Of a stretch of DNA of 64,000 bases, positions 35,189 to 44,318 are shown piece after piece. Position numbers and translations under genes: made by a program. The notes beneath the pieces were generated by a model. That model saw only the letters and a program-made list of their open reading frames with translations. It had not been told where the DNA came from and made no database searches. The stretch's first letter is position 1; each line of letters opens with the position of its first letter. Origin of the DNA: Sva-07 sp963752815 (GTDB lineage: Bacteria; Actinomycetota; Acidimicrobiia; Acidimicrobiales; Ilumatobacteraceae); the NCBI GenBank assembly GCA_963752815.1, contig CAVVZI010000015.1, forward strand, positions 1,488,001 through 1,552,000, read 5' to 3'.

Positions 35189-36418
35189 GTGCCCGAGCTG
35201 AGCTCCTATCTCGTGATCGGAGCTGTGGCCGCGGGAGTGACGTTCGTGATGACGCCGATCGTCGGGTGGCTGGCGCGCCGCCGCGGCTGGGTCTATCTCC
35301 CGAACGACCGCACCGTCCACCAGACCCCGTTGCCCGACATCGGCGGCCTGGCGATGTTCGTCGGGTTCGTCGCCGCGCTGTTCACGGCGTGGTTGCTGGG
35401 CGCCTTCGACGTCGTCTTCGACAACAACTCCGAGCCCCTCGGCGTGCTGATCGCGGCGGCGGCGATCTTCACCGTCGGCTTCATCGACGACATCAAGGAG
35501 ATCTCCGCCCCGGCGAAGGTGATCGGCACGGTCGTCGCCGGGGTCGCGTTGGTGTGGTTCGGCGTGGTGATGTTCTCGTTCCGCTTGCCCTTCTACGACG
35601 GGCCGATCATCCTGTCCGACGACCTCAAGCCGCTGATCACCGTGCTGTGGCTGCTCGGGATCAGCCAGGCGATCAACCTCATCGACGGGCTCGACGGGCT
35701 CGCCGCGGGCATCGTCGCGATCGGCGCGTTCGCCTTCTTCCTCTACAGCCAGAAGCTCACCGACCTCGGACTGCTCGACTCGGGGAACGTCGGCCCGCTG
35801 CTGGCGATGATCGCGACCGGGGTGTGCGTCGGCTTCCTGCCGCACAACTTCAACCCGGCGCGCATCATCATGGGCGACGGCGGCGCGTTGCTGCTCGGCC
35901 TGCTGCTCGCCGTGTCGACGAGCGTCGTCGGCGGCCGCGCGGACTCGTTCTCGGACGAGTTCATCGGCCAGACGTACTTCTTCCTGGCGCCGCTCGCCAT
36001 CCCGCTGTTGATCCTCGGTGTGCCGATCCTCGACACGCTGTTCGCGATCGTCCGTCGTGCCACCAGTCGGCGGGCGCTCGCCACGGCCGACAAGGGCCAC
36101 CTGCACCACCGGCTGATGAACCTCGGCCACGGCCACCGCCGCAGTGTCGTGATCCTCTGGACCTGGACCGCGCTGCTGTCCGGGTTCGTGCTGTATCCGA
36201 CGCTCACCGGGTCGAACCCTGCCTACCTGCCGTTCGCGATGGCGGCGCTGGCGATCGTGCTGTACACCGTGTTGCATCCGAGCGTCCGGGCCCGCCGGCG
36301 CGAAGAGCTGCCGGTCAAGACGTCGCCGGACGCGGGCGCCGAGGCGACGCTCGGGGCGGACGGAGAAGTTGTCACCGATGCGACTCCAGGAGTTGCTGTC
36401 GACGCCGCCGAGCACTAG
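35189..36418 (+). CDS. MraY/WecA family undecaprenyl-phosphate glycosyl-1-phosphate transferase
   Basis: 409 residues, about ten membrane helices. Transfers a sugar phosphate (usually GlcNAc-1-P) from a UDP-sugar to the polyprenyl carrier, initiating a cell-envelope glycan. Family motifs: TPIVGWLARRRGWVYLPNDR, VGFIDDIKE (Asp-Asp), INLIDGLDGLAAG, IIMGDGGALLLG, and KGHLHHRLMNLGHGHR, the His-rich cytoplasmic loop. The position directly upstream of the atp operon is where Mycobacterium has wecA (Rv1302), supporting WecA-like function. Confidence 0.9.
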   Translation: MPELSSYLVIGAVAAGVTFVMTPIVGWLARRRGWVYLPNDRTVHQTPLPDIGGLAMFVGFVAALFTAWLLGAFDVVFDNNSEPLGVLIAAAAIFTVGFIDDIKEISAPAKVIGTVVAGVALVWFGVVMFSFRLPFYDGPIILSDDLKPLITVLWLLGISQAINLIDGLDGLAAGIVAIGAFAFFLYSQKLTDLGLLDSGNVGPLLAMIATGVCVGFLPHNFNPARIIMGDGGALLLGLLLAVSTSVVGGRADSFSDEFIGQTYFFLAPLAIPLLILGVPILDTLFAIVRRATSRRALATADKGHLHHRLMNLGHGHRRSVVILWTWTALLSGFVLYPTLTGSNPAYLPFAMAALAIVLYTVLHPSVRARRREELPVKTSPDAGAEATLGADGEVVTDATPGVAVDAAEH

Positions 36419-36499
36419 GTTGTGCATGCGTTCACAAAGTCTGCTACGCACGAACGTGCACTCGGTGCGGACAGTGTCGGAACCACCTCATCTGGATCA

Positions 36500-36817
36500 A
36501 TGAAGCTCCTCCCTCGGATCACCCCGACGACCAAGAAGGTCGACACCCGCGAGCCCCTGGGCCACGGCTTCGACGCGGCCATCGTCATCATGATCTTCTT
36601 CGGCCTCGGATGGGGGATCGACGCGATCGTCGGCACGAGGCCGTTGTTCATGATCCTGATGACGCTGTTCGGCGCCGTCGGCGTGTTCCTGCGCTTCTGG
36701 TACCAGTACGACGCGCGCATGACCCAACTCGAAGCGGAGCGCAGCGCCAAGGCGGCGTCACGCACGGCCTCGAGGGTGGCGACGACGCGCAGCGACGGAA
36801 CGAACGGACATTCGTGA
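36500..36817 (+). CDS. AtpZ/AtpI-like small membrane protein of the ATP synthase operon
   Basis: 105 residues from ATG 36500 (frame open from 36422). Two transmembrane helices (GFDAAIVIMIFFGLGWGIDAI and a second about 53-72) followed by a basic coiled tail; this is the AtpZ/AtpI-type assembly or ion-channel factor that heads many atp operons. Preceding sequence 36419-36499 probably carries the atp promoter, but I see no clear -35/-10 pair. Its TGA overlaps the next ATG. Confidence 0.7.
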   Translation: MKLLPRITPTTKKVDTREPLGHGFDAAIVIMIFFGLGWGIDAIVGTRPLFMILMTLFGAVGVFLRFWYQYDARMTQLEAERSAKAASRTASRVATTRSDGTNGHS

Positions 36818-37293
36818 TGGCTACCGACCCGAAGCTCAACCCGAGCCACACCGTGCCGGCACCCGACCTGTTCACGATGCGTCTCGACGGCCCGGCGCCC
36901 GAGGTCGAGGTGTCGCGCGACATGATCAAGCGCGGGCTGCTCGTGGGCCCGCTGCTCGTCGGGCTCTGCGCCGTCATCTGGGGAAGCGCCGGTGCCTGGT
37001 CGAGTGCCTACGGCCTCGCCATCGTGCTCGTGAACTTCGCGCTCGCCGCGGCGATCATCGCCGGAGCCGCTCGCATCTCGCTCGGATTGATGATGGCGGC
37101 CACGATGTTCGGCTACCTGATCCGCCTCGGATTGATCTTCCTCGCCGTGTGGCTCGTACGTGACGCCACGTGGATTTCGTTTCCGGCACTCGGATCGACC
37201 ATCATCGTGACGCACCTTGGTCTCCTCTTCTGGGAGATGAAATATGTCGCGCTGTCGCTCTCCCAACCCGGACTCAAGACGACCGCGCCGTGA
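36817..37293 (+). CDS. ATP synthase subunit I-like membrane protein
   Basis: 158 residues. Four predicted helices between about 38 and 135 (GLLVGPLLVGLCAVIWG, YGLAIVLVNFALAAAIIAG, LGLMMAATMFGYLIRLGLIFLAVWLV, TIIVTHLGLLFWEMKYV), the pattern of the AtpI/DUF-type subunit encoded before atpB. Starts at a TGATG overlap with the preceding gene. Probably an assembly factor, not part of the mature rotor (family knowledge). Confidence 0.75.
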   Translation: MATDPKLNPSHTVPAPDLFTMRLDGPAPEVEVSRDMIKRGLLVGPLLVGLCAVIWGSAGAWSSAYGLAIVLVNFALAAAIIAGAARISLGLMMAATMFGYLIRLGLIFLAVWLVRDATWISFPALGSTIIVTHLGLLFWEMKYVALSLSQPGLKTTAP

Positions 37294-37351
37294 CACCGTC
37301 ATGACCCGCCCCTTCGCCCCTCTGCCCACTCACGACTGAAACGGACATCAC

Positions 37352-38122
37352 GTGTTCGCACTCGAGTTCCCGCCGATCAACGAACTGCTCCGCTGGGAAG
37401 ACATCTTTCCGACGTTCAACAAGATCGCGCTCATCGCCGTCGCCGCCGCGCTGATCGGCATCGTGCTGTTCCTGCTCGCCGCTCGTAAGGACCCGTTGGC
37501 GGCGCCGACCGGCAGCCGCAACCTCGCGGAGCAATCGATCGAGTTCATCGAAGAGGGCATCGTGATGCAGACCCTCGGCAAGTCGGGTCTGCGGTGGACA
37601 CCGTTCCTGCTCAGCCTCTTCATCTTCATCTTCCTCTGCAACATCCCCGGCGTCATCCCGATCATCGCGATGCCGGCCACCGCCCGTATCGCCATCCCGC
37701 TGTCGCTGGCGTTGCTCGTCTGGGTGATCTACATCGGCACGGGCATCAAGCACCAGGGCCTCGGATACTTCGGCCACCTGCTGTGGCCCCCGGGGGTCCC
37801 CACGGCGCTGAAGCCGCTCGTCGGTGCCATCGAGTTCATCTCGACGATCATCGTGACGCCGTTCTCGCTCACCGTCCGTCTCATGGCCAACATGCTCGCC
37901 GGCCACATCCTGCTCGTGACGTTCGCCCTGCTCACCGAGGCGCTGCTGTTCGCCGAGACCAAGCAGGCATTCCTCGTGCCGATGAGCATCCTGCCGTTCG
38001 GCATGCTGATCTTCCTCACCGGCTTCGAAGTGCTGGTCGCCTTCCTGCAGGCCTACATCTTCACGATCCTCGCCGCCGTGTACATCAACAACTCGACGAC
38101 GGGTCACGCCGACGAGCACTGA
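37352..38122 (+). CDS. atpB: F0F1 ATP synthase subunit a
   Basis: 256 residues, proton half-channels of the membrane sector. The essential stator arginine is in FSLTVRLMANMLAGHILL, and FLCNIPGVIPIIAMPATARIAIPLSLAL and FEVLVAFLQAYIFTILAAVYIN are diagnostic. GTG start. Confidence 0.95.
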   Translation: MFALEFPPINELLRWEDIFPTFNKIALIAVAAALIGIVLFLLAARKDPLAAPTGSRNLAEQSIEFIEEGIVMQTLGKSGLRWTPFLLSLFIFIFLCNIPGVIPIIAMPATARIAIPLSLALLVWVIYIGTGIKHQGLGYFGHLLWPPGVPTALKPLVGAIEFISTIIVTPFSLTVRLMANMLAGHILLVTFALLTEALLFAETKQAFLVPMSILPFGMLIFLTGFEVLVAFLQAYIFTILAAVYINNSTTGHADEH

Positions 38123-38199
38123 GCTCGCCGACCGACCAATCCCATCGCATCGCCCAGCGATCTCCCATCTACCGAAAGCACACAGGAGAAATCAAACCC

Positions 38200-38481
38200 A
38201 TGGAAGCACTCAGCGCACTGATCGCCCAGGCCGACGCCGCCGTCGATCCAGCCGACGCCAAGAACACCGCCGCCGCGACCGGAGCAGGCTTCGCCTATGG
38301 CCTCGCCGCCATCGGCCCTGGCATCGGCATCGGCTACCTCGTCGGCAAGTCCGTCGAGGCGATGGCCCGCCAGCCCGAAGCGGCCGGCATGGTCCGCACC
38401 ACGATGTTCCTCGGTATCGCCTTCACCGAGGCCCTCGCCCTCATCGGCTTCGTGGTCTTCATCCTCCTCAAGTTCGCCTGA
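38200..38481 (+). CDS. atpE: F0F1 ATP synthase subunit c
   Basis: 93 residues, hairpin of two helices with the proton-carrying Glu77 in FLGIAFTEALALIGFVVFILL. GPGIGIGYLVGKSVEAMARQPEA is the polar loop that contacts F1. The absence of a Gln/Ser sodium triad points to proton coupling. Strong AGGAGA ribosome site. This is the equivalent of the bedaquiline target in mycobacteria. Confidence 0.96.
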   Translation: MEALSALIAQADAAVDPADAKNTAAATGAGFAYGLAAIGPGIGIGYLVGKSVEAMARQPEAAGMVRTTMFLGIAFTEALALIGFVVFILLKFA

Positions 38482-38524
38482 CCGCGAGCACCCGGAAGCC
38501 GAGATTCGATCGTAAGGAGCTGAC

Positions 38525-39166
38525 GTGCTGACAGCCGTCGTCACATCCTCCGGATCCACCGTGCACGTGACCCTCGTCGAGGGGACCCTGCAGGCGGGCG
38601 TGGAGGGTCATCTGGAACAAGAGACCGAGGAAGAGCACCCCGTTCCCGAGAACGACCTCAACCCGATCTTCCCCGAAGTCAAAGAGGTCATCTGGGGCTT
38701 CGGCTCGTTCGTCGTGCTCGCGCTGGCGATGCGCTTCTACCTGTTCCGCAAGGTGCGCGACGGGATGGACGCTCGCTACAACTCGATCCAGGGTGATCTC
38801 GAAGCCGCCGAGGCGATGACCGCGTCGGCGCGCGCCGACGTGGCCGACTACGACGCCCAGGTCGCCGCCGCCCGCGTCGACGCGCAGCGGCAGGTCGAAG
38901 CGGCCCGAGCGACGATCGAGGCCGAGCGCACCGCCCGGCTCGCCGAGGTCAACGCCCGCATCGCCGAGAAGCGTGCGGCCGCCGCGGCCGAGGTCGAGGC
39001 GGCGAAGGAAGCGGCCCGTTCGCAGGTCGAAGCCGCCGTCGGCGAGGTCGCCGCACTGGCAGGTCAGCTGGCCACGGGCAAGACGCCGTCGGCCGACGCC
39101 GTCAGCGCCGCCGTCCACGACGCCATGAACCCGCCCATCAACATCCAGCAGGGAGCGCCGGCATGA
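38525..39166 (+). CDS. atpF: F0F1 ATP synthase subunit b (first of two)
   Basis: 213 residues: an unusual about 50-residue acidic N-terminal extension (GHLEQETEEEHPVPENDLNP), one membrane helix (about 54-74, VIWGFGSFVVLALAMRFYLF) and a long Ala/Glu/Arg coiled coil forming the peripheral stalk. GTG start after AAGGAG. ATGA overlap with the second b-type gene. Divergence from the second copy suggests a b/b-prime heterodimer. Confidence 0.88.
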   Translation: MLTAVVTSSGSTVHVTLVEGTLQAGVEGHLEQETEEEHPVPENDLNPIFPEVKEVIWGFGSFVVLALAMRFYLFRKVRDGMDARYNSIQGDLEAAEAMTASARADVADYDAQVAAARVDAQRQVEAARATIEAERTARLAEVNARIAEKRAAAAAEVEAAKEAARSQVEAAVGEVAALAGQLATGKTPSADAVSAAVHDAMNPPINIQQGAPA

Positions 39167-39756
39167 GCGTGCTGTCCGCATCCGCCGCCATCTACGGCCT
39201 GCTGCCCGCCGCGGCGGACGTGCCGTTCGACGACAAGGGCTACCACACCGAGAACCCGATCCTCGCGCCGACGAAAGAGCTGGTCATCGCGTCCGTCGCG
39301 TCGCTGATCGTCTTCGGTCTGCTGTGGAAGTTCGCGTGGCCCTCGATCAAGAAGAGCTTCAACGATCGCACCGCCGGCATCCAGAAGGAACTCGACGATT
39401 CGTCGGCGGCGAAGGTCACGGCCGAGGGCGAGGCGGTCGAGATCCGTCGGGCGCAAGGCAACATCGAGTCCGAGCGCGAGCGGCTCCACGCCGAAGCGGA
39501 AGCACAGGCCGAGGCGCTGATCGCCGACGGTCGGCTGCGCATCGAAGCCGAGATGGCCGAGCTCGAAGCTCGGGCCGAGGCCGACATCCTGGCCGCCCAG
39601 GGGCGCTCCACCGACGAACTGCGGTCCGAGATCGCCCGCCACTCGGGCGTCGCGATCGAGCGCATCGTCAACGAGACGCTCGACGACGCCACCCACCAGC
39701 GACTCATCGAAGGCTTCATCCAACGGGTCGGCGCCAGCACGGGAGCGAGTTCATGA
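39163..39756 (+). CDS. F0F1 ATP synthase subunit b (second of two)
   Basis: 197 residues. Extracytoplasmic segment, one membrane helix (PTKELVIASVASLIVFGLLWKFAWPSI) then a coiled coil and a globular delta-contacting end. More like canonical bacterial b than the first copy. Starts at ATGA with atpF and ends at ATGA with atpH. Mycobacteria instead fuse one b copy to delta; here both b proteins and delta are separate. Confidence 0.88.
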   Translation: MSVLSASAAIYGLLPAAADVPFDDKGYHTENPILAPTKELVIASVASLIVFGLLWKFAWPSIKKSFNDRTAGIQKELDDSSAAKVTAEGEAVEIRRAQGNIESERERLHAEAEAQAEALIADGRLRIEAEMAELEARAEADILAAQGRSTDELRSEIARHSGVAIERIVNETLDDATHQRLIEGFIQRVGASTGASS

Positions 39757-40280
39757 GCGACGCACTCATCGAAGGGTACGCACGGGCCCTGTTCGAGATC
39801 GCCCGCGCCGAAGGCACGCTCGACGAGGTCGAGGACGAGCTGTTCCGCTTCGCCCGCTCGTACGAGTCGAGCGACGCGCTGCGCACCACCCTCACCGACG
39901 AGAACCTGCCGGCCGAGAAGCGCCAGGCGATCGTCGAGGACCTGCTCGACGGCAAGGCCACGGCCACCACCGTGCAGCTCGTGTCGATGGTGGTCGGGTC
40001 CGGCCGCGGCCGCGACATCCCGGCGATCGTCGACAGCCTCGTGCAGCGCGCCTCGAGCGCCAAGAACCTCGATGTCGCCGAGGTCCGCACCGCCGTGCCG
40101 CTCACCTCCGACCAGCTCGACCGGTTGAAGGCGGCCCTCGAGAACGCCACCGGCAAGCGCCTCAACCTCAAGGCCACCGTCGACCCCTCCGTGGTCGGCG
40201 GCATCGTGGCCACCGTCGGCGACACCGTCATCGACGACACCGTTCGCACTCGCATCGACCAGCTGAAGAGCCGGCTGTAA
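39753..40280 (+). CDS. atpH: F0F1 ATP synthase subunit delta
   Basis: 175 residues. N-terminal helical domain EGYARALFEIARAEGTLDEVEDEL that caps the alpha subunits, C-terminal LNLKATVDPSVVGGIVATVGDTVIDDTVRTRIDQLKSRL. Normal length for a stand-alone OSCP/delta. Confidence 0.94.
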   Translation: MSDALIEGYARALFEIARAEGTLDEVEDELFRFARSYESSDALRTTLTDENLPAEKRQAIVEDLLDGKATATTVQLVSMVVGSGRGRDIPAIVDSLVQRASSAKNLDVAEVRTAVPLTSDQLDRLKAALENATGKRLNLKATVDPSVVGGIVATVGDTVIDDTVRTRIDQLKSRL

Positions 40281-40291
40281 AGGATCCCACC

Positions 40292-41881
40292 ATGGCTGAG
40301 CTGACCATTTCTGCCGCCGACATCGCATCGGCACTGAAGAAGAACCTCGACGGTTTCGAGCCGTCGTTCGAAGCCCGCACCGTCGGCCGCATCGCCGAGG
40401 TCGGCGACGGCATCGCCACCGTGCACGGCCTCCCCGACTGCGGCGTGAACGAACTCCTCGAGTTCGAGGACGGTTCGGTGGGTCTCGCGCTGAACCTCGA
40501 CGAGGGGTCGATCGGCGCCGTCGTGCTCGGCAACGTGGACAGGATCGAAGAGGGCCAGACCGTCAAGGCCACCGGCCGCATCCTGTCGATGCCGGTCGGC
40601 GACGGCGTGCTCGGACGCGTCGTCAACGCGCTCGGCGAGCCGATCGACGGCAAGGGCGAACTCACCGGCGTGCAGTTGCGCCGTATGGAGATCCAGGCGC
40701 CGGGCATCATGGGCCGCCAGCCCGTGGGCGAGCCGTTGCAGACCGGCATCAAGTCGATCGACGCCATGACGCCGATCGGCCGTGGCCAGCGGGAACTGAT
40801 CATCGGCGACCGCAAGACCGGCAAGACCACCATCGCCGTCGACACGATCCTGAACCAGAAGGGTCTCGGGGTGAAGTGCATCTACGTGGCGATCGGGCAG
40901 AAGAGCTCGACCGTGGCGCAGACCGTCGCCACGCTCCAGCAGAACGGCGCCATGGACTACACGGTCGTCGTGGTCGCCCCGGCGTCCGACCCGGCCCCGT
41001 TCAAGTACCTCGCCCCCTACGCCGGCTGCGCCATCGGCCAGCACTGGATGGACAACGGCGAGCACGCGCTCGTGGTGTACGACGACCTGTCGAAGCAGGC
41101 CGAGGCGTACCGCCAGCTGTCGTTGCTGCTGCGCCGCCCGCCGGGCCGCGAGGCGTACCCGGGTGACGTGTTCTACCTGCACAGCCGCCTGCTCGAGCGG
41201 GCGGCCAAGCTGTCCGACGAACTCGGCGCCGGTTCGCTGACCGCCCTGCCGATCATCGAGACGAAGGCCGGCGACGTGTCGGCGTTCATCCCGACGAACG
41301 TGATCTCGATCACCGACGGCCAGGTGTACCTGCAGGACAACCTGTTCAAGTCGGGTGTCCGGCCGGCCGTCGACGTGGGCATCTCGGTGTCCCGCGTGGG
41401 CAGCGCGGCGCAGATCAAGTCGATGAAGGGCGTCGCCGGCACGCTGAAGGGCGACCTCGCCCAGTTCCGTGAGCTGGAGGCGTTCGCCACGTTCGGTTCG
41501 GAACTCGACGCCGTGTCGAAGTCGCAGCTCGAGCGCGGCTACCGGCTCGTCGAGCTGCTCAAGCAGCCGCTCAACAGCCCGATGCGCGTCGAGGAGCAGG
41601 TCGTGTCGATCTTCGCCGGGACGAGGGGTTACCTCGACGACCTTCCGGTCGGCGACGTCGGCCGCTTCGAGTCGGAACTGTTGGAGTACATGCGCACCGC
41701 ACACAGCGGGCTGCTCGCCGAGTTGAAGACGAGCGGCGTTCCCGACGCGCTCGGCGACGCGATCGCCGCGTTCAAGGAGACGTTCACCGTCTCGGCGACC
41801 GGCCACAGCGCCGACCCGACCGCCACCGACGCCGCCGAACTCGGCGAGGCCCATTCCAACAAGACCCTCGCGACGGAGTGA
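40292..41881 (+). CDS. atpA: F0F1 ATP synthase subunit alpha
   Basis: 529 residues. Non-catalytic nucleotide-binding subunit. Walker A GDRKTGKTT (172-180), crown domain with VGRIAEVGDGIATVHGL, and YRQLSLLLRRPPGREAYPGDVFYLHSRLLERAAKLSDELGAGS in the central domain (alpha-specific). A mobile polar C-terminal tail (about 30 residues) is present, as in actinobacteria. Confidence 0.97.
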   Translation: MAELTISAADIASALKKNLDGFEPSFEARTVGRIAEVGDGIATVHGLPDCGVNELLEFEDGSVGLALNLDEGSIGAVVLGNVDRIEEGQTVKATGRILSMPVGDGVLGRVVNALGEPIDGKGELTGVQLRRMEIQAPGIMGRQPVGEPLQTGIKSIDAMTPIGRGQRELIIGDRKTGKTTIAVDTILNQKGLGVKCIYVAIGQKSSTVAQTVATLQQNGAMDYTVVVVAPASDPAPFKYLAPYAGCAIGQHWMDNGEHALVVYDDLSKQAEAYRQLSLLLRRPPGREAYPGDVFYLHSRLLERAAKLSDELGAGSLTALPIIETKAGDVSAFIPTNVISITDGQVYLQDNLFKSGVRPAVDVGISVSRVGSAAQIKSMKGVAGTLKGDLAQFRELEAFATFGSELDAVSKSQLERGYRLVELLKQPLNSPMRVEEQVVSIFAGTRGYLDDLPVGDVGRFESELLEYMRTAHSGLLAELKTSGVPDALGDAIAAFKETFTVSATGHSADPTATDAAELGEAHSNKTLATE

Positions 41882-41886
41882 TCTAG

Positions 41887-42858
41887 ATGGCAGGTGGTCA
41901 GGAGCGCATCCTCCGCGAGCGCATTCGCAGCATTCAGGCGACGAAGAAGATCACGCGCGCCATGGAGCTCATCGCTGCGTCGCGCATCGTGAAGGCTCAG
42001 GCCCGTGTGACAGCGGCCGTTCCGTACTCCGATCAGATCACCGAGGTCGTGAAGGACCTGGCGGCGAGCGGTGCGTCGAGCGACTCGCCGTTGCTCGCCG
42101 GCCGCAGCGAGATCAAGAAGACGTGTTACGTCGCCATCACCGCCGACCGTGGTCTGTGCGGTGGCTACAACTCGGGTATCCAGCGTTCCACCGAGGGCGA
42201 GGTCAAGGCCGACGTGCTCGCCGGCCGCGACTACGTCATCATCCCGGTCGGCCGCAAGGCCGAGGGCTACTTCCGCTTCCGCGGGTACCACCTCGGACAG
42301 GCCTTCAACGGCTTCTCCGACCAACCGAGCTACGCCGATGCCCGGGCGATCGGCGAACACGTCGTCGAGCTGTACACCTCGGGCGAGGTCGACTCGGTCG
42401 AACTCGTCTACACCCGCTTCGTGTCGGCCGGCACGCAGGAAGTCGTCCTCCGGCCACTCGTGCCGCTGCAGGGCGAGACGATCATCGGCGGCGACGGCCG
42501 GGCCGCGAGCGCCGAAGGCGCCGAGGGCGCCGGTGGGCAGTACGAGTTCGAACCGGATCCCACCACGATCCTCGACTCGCTCGTTCCCCGCTACATCGAG
42601 GCCCGCATCTATGCCGCCCTGCTCAACGCCGCGGCGTCCGAACACGCCTTCCGCCAGCGGGCGATGAAGGCCGCGACCGACAACGCGGAGGAGCTCATCA
42701 AGTCGCTCAGCCGCATCATGAACCGGGCCCGTCAGGACTCGATCACCACCGAGATCATGGAGATCGTCAGCGGCGCCGAAGCCCTCGACTCCGACTCGAC
42801 CGCCCTGCCGTACATCGAACTCGGCGACCTCTACGCATCAGCGACACCAGGAGCATGA
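41887..42858 (+). CDS. atpG: F0F1 ATP synthase subunit gamma
   Basis: 323 residues. Central rotor shaft: N-terminal helix ERILRERIRSIQATKKITRAMELIAASRI and C-terminal helix with AMKAATDNAEELIKSLSRIMNRARQDSITTEIMEIVSGAEAL. An extra segment around residues 200-225 (GDGRAASAEGAEGAGGQYEF) lies in the region where mycobacterial gamma also has an insert. The stop overlaps the atpD start. Confidence 0.96.
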   Translation: MAGGQERILRERIRSIQATKKITRAMELIAASRIVKAQARVTAAVPYSDQITEVVKDLAASGASSDSPLLAGRSEIKKTCYVAITADRGLCGGYNSGIQRSTEGEVKADVLAGRDYVIIPVGRKAEGYFRFRGYHLGQAFNGFSDQPSYADARAIGEHVVELYTSGEVDSVELVYTRFVSAGTQEVVLRPLVPLQGETIIGGDGRAASAEGAEGAGGQYEFEPDPTTILDSLVPRYIEARIYAALLNAAASEHAFRQRAMKAATDNAEELIKSLSRIMNRARQDSITTEIMEIVSGAEALDSDSTALPYIELGDLYASATPGA

Positions 42859-44309
42859 CCAACATGACCATGACCGAATCCGCCCCTACCGACACCGGCA
42901 GCAAGGACGGCCGCGTCGTCGGCATCGCCGGCCCGGTGATCGACGTCGAGTTCCCCCGTGGCGCGCTGCCCGAGCTGAACAACGCCGTCGAGTTCGACGT
43001 CGTGCTCGAAGGCGAGACGATCAAGGTGCTCGCCGAAGTGGCCCAGCAGCTCGGCGAAGGCCGGGTCCGTGCGGTCTGCATGAAGCCGACCGACGGCCTC
43101 GTCCGCGGCACCGCGGTGCGCAACCTCGGCCACGGCATCCAGGTGCCGGTGGGCGACAAGGTGCTCGGCCACATCTGGAACGTGTGGGGCGAGGCCCTCG
43201 ACGAGGCGCCGGAAGGCTTCGACCAGATGGAGCGCTGGGCGATCCACCGCGATGCCCCCGACTTCGACGCCCTCGAGCCGTCGGCGCGCGTGTTCCCCAC
43301 CGGGATCAAGGTCATCGACCTCCTCACGCCCTACGTGGCGGGTGGCAAGATCGGCCTGTTCGGCGGCGCCGGCGTGGGCAAGACCGTGCTCATCACCGAG
43401 ATGATCAACCGGGTCGCCTCCCAGCACGGTGGTGTGTCGGTGTTCGCCGGCGTCGGCGAGCGCACCCGTGAAGGCACCGACCTCCGTCTGGAGATGATGG
43501 AGTCGGGCGTGTTCGAGAAGGCCGCCCTCGTGTTCGGCCAGATGGACGAGCCGCCGGGCGTGCGCCTGCGCGTCGCCCTGTCGGCGCTGACGATGGCCGA
43601 GTACTTCCGTGACGTGCAGGGCCAGGACGTGCTGTTGTTCGTCGACAACATCTTCCGCTTCGTGCAGGCCGGTTCCGAGGTGTCGACGCTGCTCGGCCGC
43701 ATGCCGTCGGCCGTGGGGTACCAGCCCACGCTCGCCGACGAGATGGGTCAGCTGCAGGAGCGCATCACCTCGACCCGCGGCCGGTCGATCACGTCGCTGC
43801 AGGCCGTGTACGTGCCCGCCGACGACTACACCGACCCGGCGCCGTTCACCACGTTCACGCACCTCGATGCCACCACCGAGCTGTCACGTCAGGTCGCCTC
43901 GCTCGGCATCTACCCCGCCGTCGACCCGCTCGCTTCGACCTCGACGATCCTCAGCCCCGAGGTCGTCGGTGAGCGTCACTACAACGTCGCCCGCCGCGTG
44001 CAGGAGAACCTCCAGCGCTACAAGGAGCTGCAGGACATCATCGCCATCCTCGGTCTCGACGAGTTGTCCGACGAGGATCGCCTCACCGTCAACCGGGCCC
44101 GCAAGATCCAGAAGTTCCTCTCGCAGCCGTTCTTCGTCGCCAAGGTGTTCACCGGCATCGAGGGTGAGTTCGTGCCGGTCGAGGAGACCGTCGACAGCTT
44201 CGACTCGATCCTCAAGGGCGAGCTCGACGAGATCCCCGAGCAGGCGTTCTTGAACGTCGGCGGCGTCGAGCAGGTCCTCGCGAAGGCCAAGAAGCTCCAG
44301 GAAAGCTGA
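42855..44309 (+). CDS. atpD: F0F1 ATP synthase subunit beta
   Basis: 484 residues. Catalytic subunit: Walker A GGAGVGKT (170-177), GERTREGTDL with the catalytic Glu, LLFVDNIFRFVQAGSEVS (Walker B) and the DELSDEDR lever (DELSEED in most species). Three closely spaced in-frame ATGs (42855, 42864, 42870); the first overlaps the atpG stop and follows CCAGGAG. Confidence 0.97.
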   Translation: MTNMTMTESAPTDTGSKDGRVVGIAGPVIDVEFPRGALPELNNAVEFDVVLEGETIKVLAEVAQQLGEGRVRAVCMKPTDGLVRGTAVRNLGHGIQVPVGDKVLGHIWNVWGEALDEAPEGFDQMERWAIHRDAPDFDALEPSARVFPTGIKVIDLLTPYVAGGKIGLFGGAGVGKTVLITEMINRVASQHGGVSVFAGVGERTREGTDLRLEMMESGVFEKAALVFGQMDEPPGVRLRVALSALTMAEYFRDVQGQDVLLFVDNIFRFVQAGSEVSTLLGRMPSAVGYQPTLADEMGQLQERITSTRGRSITSLQAVYVPADDYTDPAPFTTFTHLDATTELSRQVASLGIYPAVDPLASTSTILSPEVVGERHYNVARRVQENLQRYKELQDIIAILGLDELSDEDRLTVNRARKIQKFLSQPFFVAKVFTGIEGEFVPVEETVDSFDSILKGELDEIPEQAFLNVGGVEQVLAKAKKLQES

Positions 44310-44318
44310 GGGCACCAG

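Noticed and set aside
33386..36451. 1021-codon minus-strand open frame opposite rpiB, glyA and the WecA-like gene
   Set aside because: It spans three unrelated housekeeping genes on the other strand and has no start signal or domain. Shadow.
39716..41854. 712-codon minus-strand open frame opposite atpH/atpA
   Set aside because: Antisense of the ATP synthase genes; no motif.
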